Source: Ruminococcus sp.
GTDB taxonomy: Bacteria; Bacillota; Clostridia; Oscillospirales; Ruminococcaceae
DNA length: 64,000 nucleotides
Direction: 5' to 3'
Assembly: GCA_017558505.1 (NCBI GenBank)
Contig: JAFYUM010000018.1
Span: forward strand, 1 to 64,000
Shown here: positions 31,955-40,567 of the stretch, piece after piece
Position numbering within the stretch: the stretch's first letter is position 1
How the letters are laid out: each line of letters starts with the position of its first letter
Translations under genes and position numbers: made by a program
Notes under the pieces: generated by a model
Database searches by the model: none
What the model saw: the letters and a program-made list of their open reading frames with translations, nothing else
Told to the model about the DNA's origin: nothing

Positions 31955-34444
31955 ATGATACTTAAAATTAAAAGAGCCATTTCAGTTATAACTGCAACAG
32001 TCATTCTATCCTCTATAGTTCCGGCAAAAACTTTTGCAGAGGAAGCCAAACTAAAAGACAGCGGCATTGACTACAGCGAGAGTGTTGAAACTATTTCAAA
32101 TCCTGCCGCAGGTTATTCTTCTACCATATGGCCTACCTGTCGTCCAGGAAATACGCCTGTATATAATCCCACAGCAAAACTCGCTCTCTTTTTTATTGAT
32201 ATAGGCGAATTTTCATGCGGTGTCAACGGAACATACCATGAAGACGATACCTATACCGAGGGCACTGACTACGATCTTGATGAGGCTTTTTTTGAAGCAT
32301 GGGACGAAACCTTTGAAAACTGCCGCAAAAACGGCTGTATGATTGCTATGCGCTTCCGTTATGACGACCTTGGCAAGGATAATCCCGAACCAGCAACATT
32401 CGAGCAGGTGCTTCGTCACATCGGACAAATAAAGGAAAGCGGACTTCTTGAAAAGTATGCTGATATAATCGCTTTTGTTGAGGCAGGTTTCGTCGGAAAA
32501 TGGGGCGAAATGCACGGTGGTAAATATGTTACCGTGGATTATAAGGCAAAAGTCCTTGAAGCAATGCTTCAGGCTGTTCCGTCGCCTATTCCGGTAACTG
32601 TAAGAACTCCCGATATATTTGCTGAATGGGCCGGAATAGAACGCAAGGAACTGAATAATTACGAGCTGATAGACAGTATAACAGAAAGTGAATACTCAAC
32701 TACCATACATGAAAACAAGGATAGAGTTGGTCTTTTCAACGACGGCTATATGGGAAGTATCAATGACCTTGGCACTTTCTCAAACCGTGAAATTGAAACA
32801 GACTGGATTGGTCATCAGGCTGTAACATCATATTACGGCGGTGAATTTTCCGGTTCTCATGATTATGCAAAATCTTTTGAAACATATCTCCCCGAAAACG
32901 CAATCCCGGAAATGTACAAGACTCATTTAAGCTATATAAACAGCAATATTTTCCCGTTTTACAAGGATTTCACATTTTCCGAGGAATACACAGTGGAGGG
33001 CGTGAATAACTCTGCTTACTACGGACAGAATGTGTTTCAGTTCATCCGTGACCATATAGGCTACCGATTTGTTATACGCAAATCAGAGCTTACTCCAACC
33101 ACTGAACAGGGTGGAAATATCACCGTAAATTTCAGTATCGAAAATACAGGTTTTGCAAGTGTTATTCCAGCTGTACAGTCATATGTCGTACTTGAAAAAG
33201 ACGGTGTTTTCGCCTATGCAGAGGCTGATACCGACTGCCGTCAATGGCTTTCATGTGTCACAACAGATAATACCCTAAATATTAAGCTTCCCGACAATCT
33301 ACCCGCAGGAGAATGGAACGTTATGCTGAAGCTGAATATGGGAACTCCCCTCTCAATTACAAATATGACAGGTAGAAGCATACGTTTTGCAAATAAAGAT
33401 GTATGGGATTCCTCTATCGGTGCAAATTTTCTTGGTACTGTAACCGTAACTGAATCCGACTCAAAGGGAACTGATAATTCTATAACAGTAAACGGTAGCA
33501 GCAATGGAACACCTGTTCAATTCTATTCGCTTAACGGAAGAGCAGTTATCGACGGCATTGTATCCTCGCCCCTTGAATGGACAGAAGATATGATTGTAGC
33601 TGAAAATGAGGAAGGTATAAAACTTTATGCCAAAGCTGATGACCATAATTTCTACGTTATGAGCACAGCAAAACAGAATGCAATCGCACCCGTATATAAT
33701 CTCCAACTGAGGAATAACGGTGAATTTTACTGGATATACTACGCAAACAACGGCTTTATTTATTTTAACCATGATGATTATAACGGATGTCGCTGTGTAT
33801 GGAGCGACAATATGGTGGAATTTAAAATTCCTTTTGAAGTAATGGGATTGTCCGCAGGAACTGAATTAACCGATCTGCGTATTTCTATGCAGGACAGCGG
33901 CAATGAATGGGTAGTTAAGAGCGATGTCAAATCTGCAACAGCTGTTGTCGGTTCCGACTTCTTTGTAATTTCCCAATTTACCGATGTAAGGCTGAATAAT
34001 GGCAAAAATTACACATATAACGTAATTGCTGAAACAATGGGCGATACAGACTACCAATGGTACAGAAACGGTGAATTACTCCACAATTTCACATCTGATA
34101 AATTATCGCTTGAAAATATAACCTCCTCCGAGGCGGGAGAATATAGTGTAAAAATAACAGCTTCATCGGGCGTTGAAAAAACAATTCCTGCCTTTAAAAT
34201 AACTGTTGTAGATGACGTTTCCGAATATTGTCCAGGGGACGCAAATTGTGACGGATTGGTATCCATAGCAGATGCGGCAGCTATTTTTCAGTCTATCGGA
34301 AACAGCGATAAATATGCACTTTCTGAAAAAGGCATGATAAATGCCGATGTAGACGGTGAAAAAGGCATAACCGCATCAGACGCACTTATTATTCAGAAGC
34401 TTGACGCAGGACTTATAGAAGACTCTGAACTACAGATAAAATAA
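31955..34444 (+). CDS. Secreted DUF4874/DUF4832 protein with Ig-like domain and dockerin
   Basis: An 829-residue exported protein; ATG 31955 has AAGGAG 6 bases upstream. Signal peptide: LKIKRAISVITATVILSSIV ... TFA. Residues about 30-500 correspond to the DUF4874-DUF4832 pair (NPAAGYSSTIWPTCRPG, FFIDIGEFSCG, IAFVEAGFVGKWGEMHG, ... RFANKDVWDSSIGANFLGTV), a TIM-barrel-like, glycosidase-like module with conserved acids. A carbohydrate-binding-like beta region follows, then an Ig-like domain (YQWYRNGELLHN ... SEAGEYSVKI) and a dockerin with two calcium repeats: GDANCDGLVSIADAAAIF and ADVDGEKGITASDALIIQ. Likely a glycan-acting cellulosome-type component. Terminator at 34449. Confidence 0.85.
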   Translation: MILKIKRAISVITATVILSSIVPAKTFAEEAKLKDSGIDYSESVETISNPAAGYSSTIWPTCRPGNTPVYNPTAKLALFFIDIGEFSCGVNGTYHEDDTYTEGTDYDLDEAFFEAWDETFENCRKNGCMIAMRFRYDDLGKDNPEPATFEQVLRHIGQIKESGLLEKYADIIAFVEAGFVGKWGEMHGGKYVTVDYKAKVLEAMLQAVPSPIPVTVRTPDIFAEWAGIERKELNNYELIDSITESEYSTTIHENKDRVGLFNDGYMGSINDLGTFSNREIETDWIGHQAVTSYYGGEFSGSHDYAKSFETYLPENAIPEMYKTHLSYINSNIFPFYKDFTFSEEYTVEGVNNSAYYGQNVFQFIRDHIGYRFVIRKSELTPTTEQGGNITVNFSIENTGFASVIPAVQSYVVLEKDGVFAYAEADTDCRQWLSCVTTDNTLNIKLPDNLPAGEWNVMLKLNMGTPLSITNMTGRSIRFANKDVWDSSIGANFLGTVTVTESDSKGTDNSITVNGSSNGTPVQFYSLNGRAVIDGIVSSPLEWTEDMIVAENEEGIKLYAKADDHNFYVMSTAKQNAIAPVYNLQLRNNGEFYWIYYANNGFIYFNHDDYNGCRCVWSDNMVEFKIPFEVMGLSAGTELTDLRISMQDSGNEWVVKSDVKSATAVVGSDFFVISQFTDVRLNNGKNYTYNVIAETMGDTDYQWYRNGELLHNFTSDKLSLENITSSEAGEYSVKITASSGVEKTIPAFKITVVDDVSEYCPGDANCDGLVSIADAAAIFQSIGNSDKYALSEKGMINADVDGEKGITASDALIIQKLDAGLIEDSELQIK

Positions 34445-34448
34445 TCAG

Positions 34449-34482
34449 AAAACTGCATTGAGAATTACTCAATGCAGTTTTG
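34449..34482 (+). terminator. Terminator of the dockerin gene
   Basis: AAAACTGCATTGAG / CTCAATGCAGTTTT, 14-bp stem. Its right edge abuts the sigma-E-like -35 element of sigK. Confidence 0.85.
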
Positions 34483-34511
34483 TCATTTTCTGTCGATTTT
34501 CTGCATATACT
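34482..34511 (+). promoter_or_regulatory. Sigma-E-like sporulation promoter of sigK
   Basis: GTCATTTT (34482-34489), 14-base spacer, CATATACT (34504-34511). This matches the mother-cell sigma-E consensus (GTCATATT-like, 14-15 bases, CATACAMT-like). In Bacillus, sigK is itself sigma-E dependent. Confidence 0.6.
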
Positions 34512-34543
34512 TTACCGTCAATATTTATAAGGCGGTGTACGCT

Positions 34544-35218
34544 ATGTTTTTTGAACTACTGAAAAATCTGCTCTTTTTTGTTCTTCACGTTGAAAATACA
34601 AATGTATTCCCCAAACCTCTTTCGTCTGAAAAAGAAATTGAATGTTTTCACAAAATGTCACAGGGCGACAAAGCAGCAAGAAATATGCTTATTGAACATA
34701 ATCTGCGGCTTGTAGCTCATATTGTAAAAAAATATTCACAATCACCTGCTGAACAGGACGAATTGATTTCTATCGGGACAATCGGACTTATAAAGGCTGT
34801 AACCTCATTTGACTACAGCAAGGGAGCAAAATTTGCTACATATGCAAGCAGATGTATTGAAAATGAAATTCTTATGAATTTCCGTGCGACAAAGAAAACT
34901 TCAGGTGATATCTATCTCGGAGAACCTATTGATACTGACAAGGACGGTAACACTATGACTCTCATAGATATTATCGACGATGGTGTTGACATTCATGAAC
35001 AGGTTGACTTAAAAATACGTTCAAAGCAGCTTTACAGCTTCCTCGGAAAATGTCTTGATAAACGTGAACTTGAAATTATCGTCTACAGATACGGGCTGTA
35101 TTCCGGATTTCCACATACACAGAATGAAACAGCAAAAAAACTTGGTATTTCACGGTCCTATGTGTCACGCATTGAGAAAAAAGCACTGGAAAAGCTCCGT
35201 GAAATGTATGAAACATAA
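34544..35218 (+). CDS. sigK: Sporulation sigma factor SigK, uninterrupted, with pro-sequence
   Basis: A 224-residue late mother-cell sigma factor. The N-terminus FFELLKNLLFFVLHVENTN is the hydrophobic pro-peptide removed at maturation, followed by the family core FPKPLSSEKEIECFHKMSQG, ARNMLIEHNLRLVAHIVKKY, ELISIGTIGLIKAV, FATYASRCIENEILM and region 4 (NETAKKLGISRSYVSRIEKK). ATG 34544 has AAGGCGG upstream; the open frame extends upstream but that part overlaps the terminator and promoter. No skin-type prophage splits it. It lies outside a sporulation cluster. Confidence 0.9.
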   Translation: MFFELLKNLLFFVLHVENTNVFPKPLSSEKEIECFHKMSQGDKAARNMLIEHNLRLVAHIVKKYSQSPAEQDELISIGTIGLIKAVTSFDYSKGAKFATYASRCIENEILMNFRATKKTSGDIYLGEPIDTDKDGNTMTLIDIIDDGVDIHEQVDLKIRSKQLYSFLGKCLDKRELEIIVYRYGLYSGFPHTQNETAKKLGISRSYVSRIEKKALEKLREMYET

Positions 35219-35272
35219 TTTGCCTTCTCATTTGTTACAAAATTGTTATAGGTAGTTTGTGCATAGTGACAA

Positions 35273-35301
35273 TTGCTTTTGTGTTCAAATTGTGATATAA
35301 T
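35273..35301 (+). promoter_or_regulatory. Promoter of putP
   Basis: TTGCTT (35273-35278), 17-base spacer, TATAAT (35296-35301). The leader is about 100 bases and contains two perfect hairpins. Confidence 0.65.
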
Positions 35302-35323
35302 TATTACAGGTATTTCCGAAAAT

Positions 35324-35399
35324 GAGCCATACGTTTCTGTATGGCTCAAAAATTATATTGAAAGGAGGGTATAAATTAAAATATATCTTTTAATTTATA
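35324..35399 (+). promoter_or_regulatory. putP leader with hairpin between ribosome site and start codon
   Basis: First hairpin: GAGCCATAC / GTATGGCTC (about 35324-35347). Then AGGAGG (35363-35368) is followed by a perfect 12-bp AU-only stem TATAAATTAAAA / TTTTAATTTATA (35370-35399, loop TATATC) and ten bases later the ATG (35410). In the linear RNA the ribosome site lies 41 bases from the start; with the hairpin folded the gap falls to about 11. An in-frame TAA excludes earlier starts. Confidence 0.6.
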
Positions 35400-35409
35400 C
35401 AACAATCTT

Positions 35410-36957
35410 ATGGAAAAAAACCTGATTATTATGCTTATCACTATTGTAGCATACATGCTGATGATGGTGGTAATCGGTCTTGTCTGTTCCAAAAAGAACG
35501 ACAATGTCGGTGATTTCTACCTTGGAGGCAGAAAACTCGGACCAATTGTAACCGCTATGAGTGCTGAGGCCTCCGATATGAGCAGCTGGCTGCTTATGGG
35601 ACTTCCCGGAGTTGCCTACCTTACAGGCTGTGCAGAGGCAGGCTGGACTGCTATCGGACTTGCTATCGGTACATATGTCAACTGGCTTATCGTTGCAAAA
35701 AGACTTCGTGTCTACACACACAAGTGCAACAACTCAATTACTATTCCCGAATTCTTCTCAAATCGTTATCGCGACAGCCAAAAAATACTTATGGGTATTT
35801 CTGCTATCATAATCCTTATTTTCTTTATTCCCTACACAGCATCAGGATTTGCTGCCTGCGGAAAATTGTTCTCAACACTTTTCGACATTGACTATCATCT
35901 TGCCATGGTTATAAGCGCTATTATCATTGTTGCCTATACATCAGTCGGCGGATTCCTTGCAGCTTCCACAACTGACCTTATTCAGAGTATTGTTATGACT
36001 CTTGCTCTCGTTATCCTCGTTGTTTTTGGAATTGACGCAGCAGGCGGTATGGACAATGTTATGACTAACGCAAAAGGTCTTACAGATTATCTCTCATTCA
36101 CTGCCCTTCATAATCCCGACGGCGGAGAGTCTACTCCTTACAGCTTCTTATCAATTGTATCAACTCTTGCATGGGGACTCGGCTACTTCGGTATGCCCCA
36201 CATTCTCCTCCGCTTTATGGCAATTGAGGACAAGAACAAGGTTAAGACCTCAAGAAGAATTGCTTCTGTATGGGTTGTAATTTCAATGGGGGTTGCAATC
36301 TTTATCGGTATTATCGGTAATTCACTTTCTGCACAGGGTGCTATAGACAAGCTTGTAGGCAGTTCAGAAGCAGAAACAGTTATTATGAAAATGGCAACAT
36401 TCATGAGCGAAAACGGATTTCTCCTTGCTATTCTCGGTGGTCTTATTTTCTCCGGTATCCTCGCTTCAACTATGTCAACCTCCGACTCACAGCTTCTTGC
36501 AGCTTCTTCAAGTATGTCAGAAGACCTGCTTAAAGGTATGATGAAAATCAAGCTTACAGATAAGCAGTCAATGCTTTCAGCAAGAATTGTTCTCGTAGTT
36601 ATTTCAGTACTTTCTGTATTTATTGCATGGAATCCTGACAGCTCTGTATTCCGTATCGTTTCATTTGCATGGGCTGGCTTTGGTGCTACATTTGCACCTG
36701 TTATGCTTCTTGCTCTTTTCTGGAAGCGTTCCAACAAGTACGGTGCAATTGCAGCTCTTATCACAGGCGGTGTAATGGTATTCCTCTGGAAGTTTGTTAT
36801 TGCCAACCTCGGTGGTGTATTTGCAATTTATGAGCTTCTCCCCGCTTTTGTCGTAGCAATTGTTGTAAACGTAATCGTTTCACTTTGCACAGCAAAGCCT
36901 GCTGATGATATGATTGCAGAATTTGACGCTGTTAATGCTGAATTAAAGGCTAAATAA
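35410..36957 (+). CDS. putP: Sodium/proline symporter
   Basis: A 515-residue transporter of the sodium:solute symporter family, about 13 membrane segments. Diagnostic PutP features: DFYLGGRKLGPIVTAMSAEA followed by SDMSSWLLMGLPG, the GWTAIGLAIGTYVNW segment, PEFFSNRYRD, and the family block FAWAGFGATFAPVMLLALFW. It imports L-proline with sodium as osmolyte or nutrient. Monocistronic with promoter 35273 and bidirectional terminator 36966. Translation is probably controlled by the hairpin placed between its ribosome-binding site and start codon. Confidence 0.92.
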   Translation: MEKNLIIMLITIVAYMLMMVVIGLVCSKKNDNVGDFYLGGRKLGPIVTAMSAEASDMSSWLLMGLPGVAYLTGCAEAGWTAIGLAIGTYVNWLIVAKRLRVYTHKCNNSITIPEFFSNRYRDSQKILMGISAIIILIFFIPYTASGFAACGKLFSTLFDIDYHLAMVISAIIIVAYTSVGGFLAASTTDLIQSIVMTLALVILVVFGIDAAGGMDNVMTNAKGLTDYLSFTALHNPDGGESTPYSFLSIVSTLAWGLGYFGMPHILLRFMAIEDKNKVKTSRRIASVWVVISMGVAIFIGIIGNSLSAQGAIDKLVGSSEAETVIMKMATFMSENGFLLAILGGLIFSGILASTMSTSDSQLLAASSSMSEDLLKGMMKIKLTDKQSMLSARIVLVVISVLSVFIAWNPDSSVFRIVSFAWAGFGATFAPVMLLALFWKRSNKYGAIAALITGGVMVFLWKFVIANLGGVFAIYELLPAFVVAIVVNVIVSLCTAKPADDMIAEFDAVNAELKAK

Positions 36958-36965
36958 TCATAATT

Positions 36966-37006
36966 ACATAAAAAAGGACGTTCACAATGAACGTCCTTTT
37001 TTATGT
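36966..37006. terminator. Bidirectional terminator between putP and the DUF1292 gene
   Basis: ACATAAAAAAGGACGTTCA / TGAACGTCCTTTTTTATGT, a 19-bp perfect stem with A/T tracts on both sides, serving the convergent genes. Confidence 0.92.
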
Positions 37007-37008
37007 AA

Positions 37009-37326
37009 TTATTCTTCCTCAAATTCTTCGTCGTCGCAGTACTCCATTGCTTCTTCCATTCTCTGGAGAAAAAATTCTGAAACCTGCATAAACTCCTCAT
37101 CATCATCGATAGAGGCAAGAATTTCTTCGCCGTCCTCGAAAATGGATTTCAGAATAACAAGGTCACAATCAGCATTGAGGAAATCCTCATCTTCAATTGC
37201 AGGAACCATTGCGAAATACTGCTCGCCATTAAGTTCAGCAGCGTCAATAAGTTCAAAATTCTTCTTGTTACCCTCTGCGTCAACAAGCTCAAAAAGCTCA
37301 GGTGTGTATTCGTTCATTTCAGACAT
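37009..37326 (-). CDS. DUF1292 family protein (YrzB-like)
   Basis: A 105-residue acidic soluble protein. FELVDAEGNKKNFELIDAAE, GEQYFAMVPAIEDEDF and VILKSIFEDGEEILASIDDD follow the DUF1292 (YrzB) pattern found throughout Firmicutes, usually near ruvX/yrrK. Here it is alone. Function unknown; the tail EYCDDEEFEEE is highly acidic. AAGGAG precedes the ATG. Confidence 0.85.
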   Translation of the reverse strand: MSEMNEYTPELFELVDAEGNKKNFELIDAAELNGEQYFAMVPAIEDEDFLNADCDLVILKSIFEDGEEILASIDDDEEFMQVSEFFLQRMEEAMEYCDDEEFEEE

Positions 37327-37413
37327 AATTTAACTCCTTCTCGGCATATCCGCCATTTGATAAATCTATTATACACTATTTTATCGGAAATTGCAAGCGT
37401 TAATTTCTGGCGG

Positions 37414-37914
37414 TTATGGTTCAATTTCAACAGCCCTACCCTGTGCAAGACTTGCCCTACAGTCGAGATACCGTTGATTACTGCTGCCACGAAATTTTAC
37501 AGTCCAATCCTTTTTAGCAATTTCAAACCTTCCGTCAATGAGGTAATCCGTAGCTTCAAGAAGCTTTCCCCAGCCGTTTTTATCTCTGTTTTCATAAAGC
37601 TCCTCAAAAGTAAAACCTGTATACGTTATTATATCAAGTCCGAGAGCCCTTATTTCCCCTGCTAAATCTGCAAGTACATCAGCCTGCATGAAAGGCTCAC
37701 CACCGCTGAAAGTAACACCGTCAAGAAGTGGATTTGATTTGATTTTTTTCAGCAGTTCTGCTGTATCAATATCATATCCCCCGTTGAAATCATGGGTTTC
37801 CGGATTGTGACATCCCTCACAATGATGAGGGCATCCCTGTGTAAATATCGTAAATCTTATACCCACACCGTCTACAATAGAATCGTTTACTGTGCCTGCA
37901 ATTCTTAAAATCAT
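37414..37914 (-). CDS. nrdG: Anaerobic ribonucleotide reductase activating protein
   Basis: A 166-residue radical-SAM activase. The 4Fe-4S site CxxxCxxC is Cys28-Cys32-Cys35 in TQGCPHHCEGCHNPET, followed by the SAM-binding VTFSGGEPFMQ. It generates the glycyl radical on NrdD. It follows nrdD by 51 bases that contain a CCGCAC hairpin just before its ribosome site. Shorter than full radical-SAM enzymes, as is normal for NrdG. Confidence 0.95.
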   Translation of the reverse strand: MILRIAGTVNDSIVDGVGIRFTIFTQGCPHHCEGCHNPETHDFNGGYDIDTAELLKKIKSNPLLDGVTFSGGEPFMQADVLADLAGEIRALGLDIITYTGFTFEELYENRDKNGWGKLLEATDYLIDGRFEIAKKDWTVKFRGSSNQRYLDCRASLAQGRAVEIEP

Positions 37915-37933
37915 ATATCTCTCCTACAAAATT

Positions 37934-37958
37934 CCGCACGGAACATAGTCCCGTGCGG
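37934..37958 (-). other. Intercistronic hairpin with CCGCAC core (nrdD-nrdG)
   Basis: CCGCACGG / CCGTGCGG, 8-bp GC-rich stem. On the coding strand only AATTTTG follows before GGAG of nrdG, so it is at best a partial terminator or an RNA-processing site. Confidence 0.6.
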
Positions 37959-37965
37959 TTTAGTT

Positions 37966-40284
37966 TTATACAGTATGCTTTACTCTGTCGTGCTCCTCTG
38001 CACGTTTACCATTGTTAAAACGGTCAAGAGTTCCTACAAGATAACCTGTAATACGTCTTATTCTGTCAAATGCAACAGCCGCATTATGCTCGCTTCTGCC
38101 ACAGCAAGGACATACTTCTCCGATAATTCCTGTGTATCCACAGCAAGGATCACGGTCAACAGGGTGATTTATTGCACCATAGCCGATACCGGACTCTTTC
38201 ATACAGCGAACAATCTTCTCAAATGCCGCAAGATTTTCAAGCGGATCACCGTCCAGCTCAATATAGCTGATATGACCAGCGTTTGTAAGCTCGTGATATG
38301 GAGCCTCAATTTTCACCTTTTCGTATGCACTGATAGGGAAATGCACGGGTACATGGAAAGAGTTGGTATAATAATCACGGTCTGTTACACCCTCGATTAT
38401 GCCGAATTTCTTTGCATCCATACGTACAAATCTGCCTGAAAGACCCTCAGCGGGGGTTGCAAGGAGTGAGAAATTAAGACCTGTTCTCTTTGCCTCCTCG
38501 TCAAGACGATTTCTCATAGCTGTAATGATTTCAAGTCCAAGCTCTCTTGCCTCCTCGGTTTCGCCGTGATGACTGCCGATAAGTGCCTTCAATGTTTCTG
38601 CAAGCCCGATAAAGCCTACAGAAAGGGTACCGTGCTTCAGCACCTCACCTAAAGTATCATCGGGGGAAAGCTTGTCACTGTCAATCCAGATACCCTGTCC
38701 CATAAGGAAAGGATAGTTTCTCACACGCTTCTGTGCCTGGATGTAATAACGGTGCATAAGCTGTTCAATTGCAAGGTCCATCATTTCTTCAAGCTTATCA
38801 AAGAAAAGCCCTACATTGTGATTAGCCTTTATAGCAAGACGAGGGAGGTTAATTGATGTAAAGCTGAGATTTCCTCTGCCTGTTACAATTTCCTTTTCCT
38901 TATCATAATTGTTGCCGATAACACGTGTGCGGCATCCCATGTAAGCTATCTCTGTATCGGGATTACCCTCCTTGTAGTACTGAAGGTTGAAGGGAGCGTC
39001 GATAAATGAGAAATTCGGGAAAAGTCGTTTTGCAGATACTCTGCACGCAAGCTTGAACAAATCATAGTTGGGATCGGTAGGATTATAGTTTATACCGTCC
39101 TTTATTTTGAAAATATGTATGGGGAAAATAGGTGTTTCGCCGTTACCAAGTCCTGCCTCCTGTGCAAGAAGAACATTTTTTATAACCATTCTTCCCTCCG
39201 GAGATGTATCTGTACCATAGTTGATTGAGCTGAAAGGAGTCTGTGCACCTGCACGGCTGTTCATGGTATTAAGGTTATGAATAAGAGCCTCCATAGCCTG
39301 ATATGTTGCTCTGTCTGTTTCCTTTTCTGCGTTTCTCTTTGAAAATTCCTGAATTTTCTCTGCTGTATCCTTATCTGTATACTTGAAGAGGAGTTCAATT
39401 TCCTTTTCACGATAGCCGTTATCATCAGCAAGATTTGGAATGAGATTATATTTATCAAGCATTTCTGCCTTAATTTCCTTTGAAACGTCAATTCCGTTTT
39501 CAAGTCCGCCGATAAGCTCCAGAGCTCTGCCCACATTCTGGATATACTTTGCGGCATAAGTCTTTTTTACACCGTCAGCCATTGCATAATCAAAAGTAGG
39601 CACGCTCTGTCCGCCGTGCTGGTCATTCTGATTAGACTGGATTGCAATACAAGCAAGGGCTGAATAGCTTGAAATATCGTTAGGACGTCTTAAAAAGCCG
39701 TGTCCTGTTGAAAATCCGTTATTAAAGAGTTTTTTGAGGTCAATCTGTGTACAGGTTGTTGTGAGAGTATAAAAATCAAGGTCGTGAATGTGAATGTCGC
39801 CATTGCGGTGTGCTTTAGAATGCTTCGGATCAAGAACATACATTCCATAGTATTCCTTAGCAGATACAGAGCCGTATTTCAGCATTGTACCCATTGCAGT
39901 ATCACCGTCAATATTCGCATTCTCACGCTTTATATCGCTGTCCTTTGCGTCGCTGAATGTAAGCTCGTTGAGAACACACATGAGATTGGTTTTCATCTCT
40001 CTTGAACGTGTTCTCTCATATCTGTAAAGGATATATGCCTTTGCAGTTTTAGCATGTCCTTTTTCAATGAGAACCTTTTCTACAAGATCCTGTATTTCTT
40101 CAACAGTAGGGATTTTACTGCCGTTTGTTTCTTCATAGAGTCTGCATACTTCTGCAGCTACTTCCATAGCAGTTGTCATATCCGTACCGCCGCATGACTG
40201 TGCTGCCTTAAAGATAGCATTTGCAATCTTCTCCACATTAAAGGGAACTTTTCGCCTGTCCCTTTTAATAATATGAATTATCAT
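37966..40284 (-). CDS. nrdD: Anaerobic ribonucleoside-triphosphate reductase
   Basis: A 772-residue class III reductase making deoxynucleotides without oxygen. An N-terminal ATP-cone is present (VPFNVEKIANAIFKAAQSCG). The catalytic barrel includes NGDIHIHDLDFYTLTTTCTQ and TGRGNLSFTSINLPRLA. The zinc site is DPCCGYTGIIGEVCPCCGR. The glycyl-radical loop near the C-terminus is RRITGYLVGTLDRFNNGK, close to the usual RVTGYLG form. Transcription starts at the promoter 40339-40367; an NrdR box lies in the leader. Pair with nrdG. Confidence 0.95.
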   Translation of the reverse strand: MIIHIIKRDRRKVPFNVEKIANAIFKAAQSCGGTDMTTAMEVAAEVCRLYEETNGSKIPTVEEIQDLVEKVLIEKGHAKTAKAYILYRYERTRSREMKTNLMCVLNELTFSDAKDSDIKRENANIDGDTAMGTMLKYGSVSAKEYYGMYVLDPKHSKAHRNGDIHIHDLDFYTLTTTCTQIDLKKLFNNGFSTGHGFLRRPNDISSYSALACIAIQSNQNDQHGGQSVPTFDYAMADGVKKTYAAKYIQNVGRALELIGGLENGIDVSKEIKAEMLDKYNLIPNLADDNGYREKEIELLFKYTDKDTAEKIQEFSKRNAEKETDRATYQAMEALIHNLNTMNSRAGAQTPFSSINYGTDTSPEGRMVIKNVLLAQEAGLGNGETPIFPIHIFKIKDGINYNPTDPNYDLFKLACRVSAKRLFPNFSFIDAPFNLQYYKEGNPDTEIAYMGCRTRVIGNNYDKEKEIVTGRGNLSFTSINLPRLAIKANHNVGLFFDKLEEMMDLAIEQLMHRYYIQAQKRVRNYPFLMGQGIWIDSDKLSPDDTLGEVLKHGTLSVGFIGLAETLKALIGSHHGETEEARELGLEIITAMRNRLDEEAKRTGLNFSLLATPAEGLSGRFVRMDAKKFGIIEGVTDRDYYTNSFHVPVHFPISAYEKVKIEAPYHELTNAGHISYIELDGDPLENLAAFEKIVRCMKESGIGYGAINHPVDRDPCCGYTGIIGEVCPCCGRSEHNAAVAFDRIRRITGYLVGTLDRFNNGKRAEEHDRVKHTV

Positions 40285-40299
40285 TTCACCTTACCTCCA

Positions 40300-40315
40300 A
40301 CACAATATATTGTAT
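40300..40315. promoter_or_regulatory. NrdR box in the nrdD leader
   Basis: ACACAATATATTGTAT matches the 16-base NrdR consensus (acaCWATATAWGtgt type palindrome). It sits between the -10 and the start codon. A second box at the usual helical spacing is only vaguely recognisable. Confidence 0.65.
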
Positions 40316-40338
40316 CTCCTCTTTTTTCTTCATATATA

Positions 40339-40367
40339 AGTATAATGCAAAACAGCCCATTTGTCAA
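40339..40367 (-). promoter_or_regulatory. Promoter of nrdD-nrdG
   Basis: Minus strand TTGACA (40367-40362), 17-base spacer, TATACT (40344-40339). About 55 bases before ATG; NrdR bound at 40300-40315 would block it. Confidence 0.75.
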
Positions 40368-40491
40368 TTATGCATTTTAACAACAAATAAACTGTTGAAA
40401 ATTCTATTTTTATACATCCTGCATTATAAAATTAGCGTAAGAAAGCATTTTCGCCTATATTACGACATTTGCAATAATTGTGTTTCCGATT

Positions 40492-40523
40492 AAAGCGGAC
40501 CACAATATATAGTAGTCCGCTTT
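40492..40523 (-). terminator. Terminator of the SGNH-like gene
   Basis: AAAGCGGAC / GTCCGCTTT stem, 14-base loop, 45 bases after the stop codon of the 40568-41422 gene. Confidence 0.7.
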
Positions 40524-40567
40524 ATGTACAGCAATTAAGTTTCAGAAGTCAGCAATATTGTTTGTAC

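Noticed and set aside
34544..35218. Skin-type interruption of sigK
   Set aside because: The reading frame is continuous from pro-sequence through region 4.
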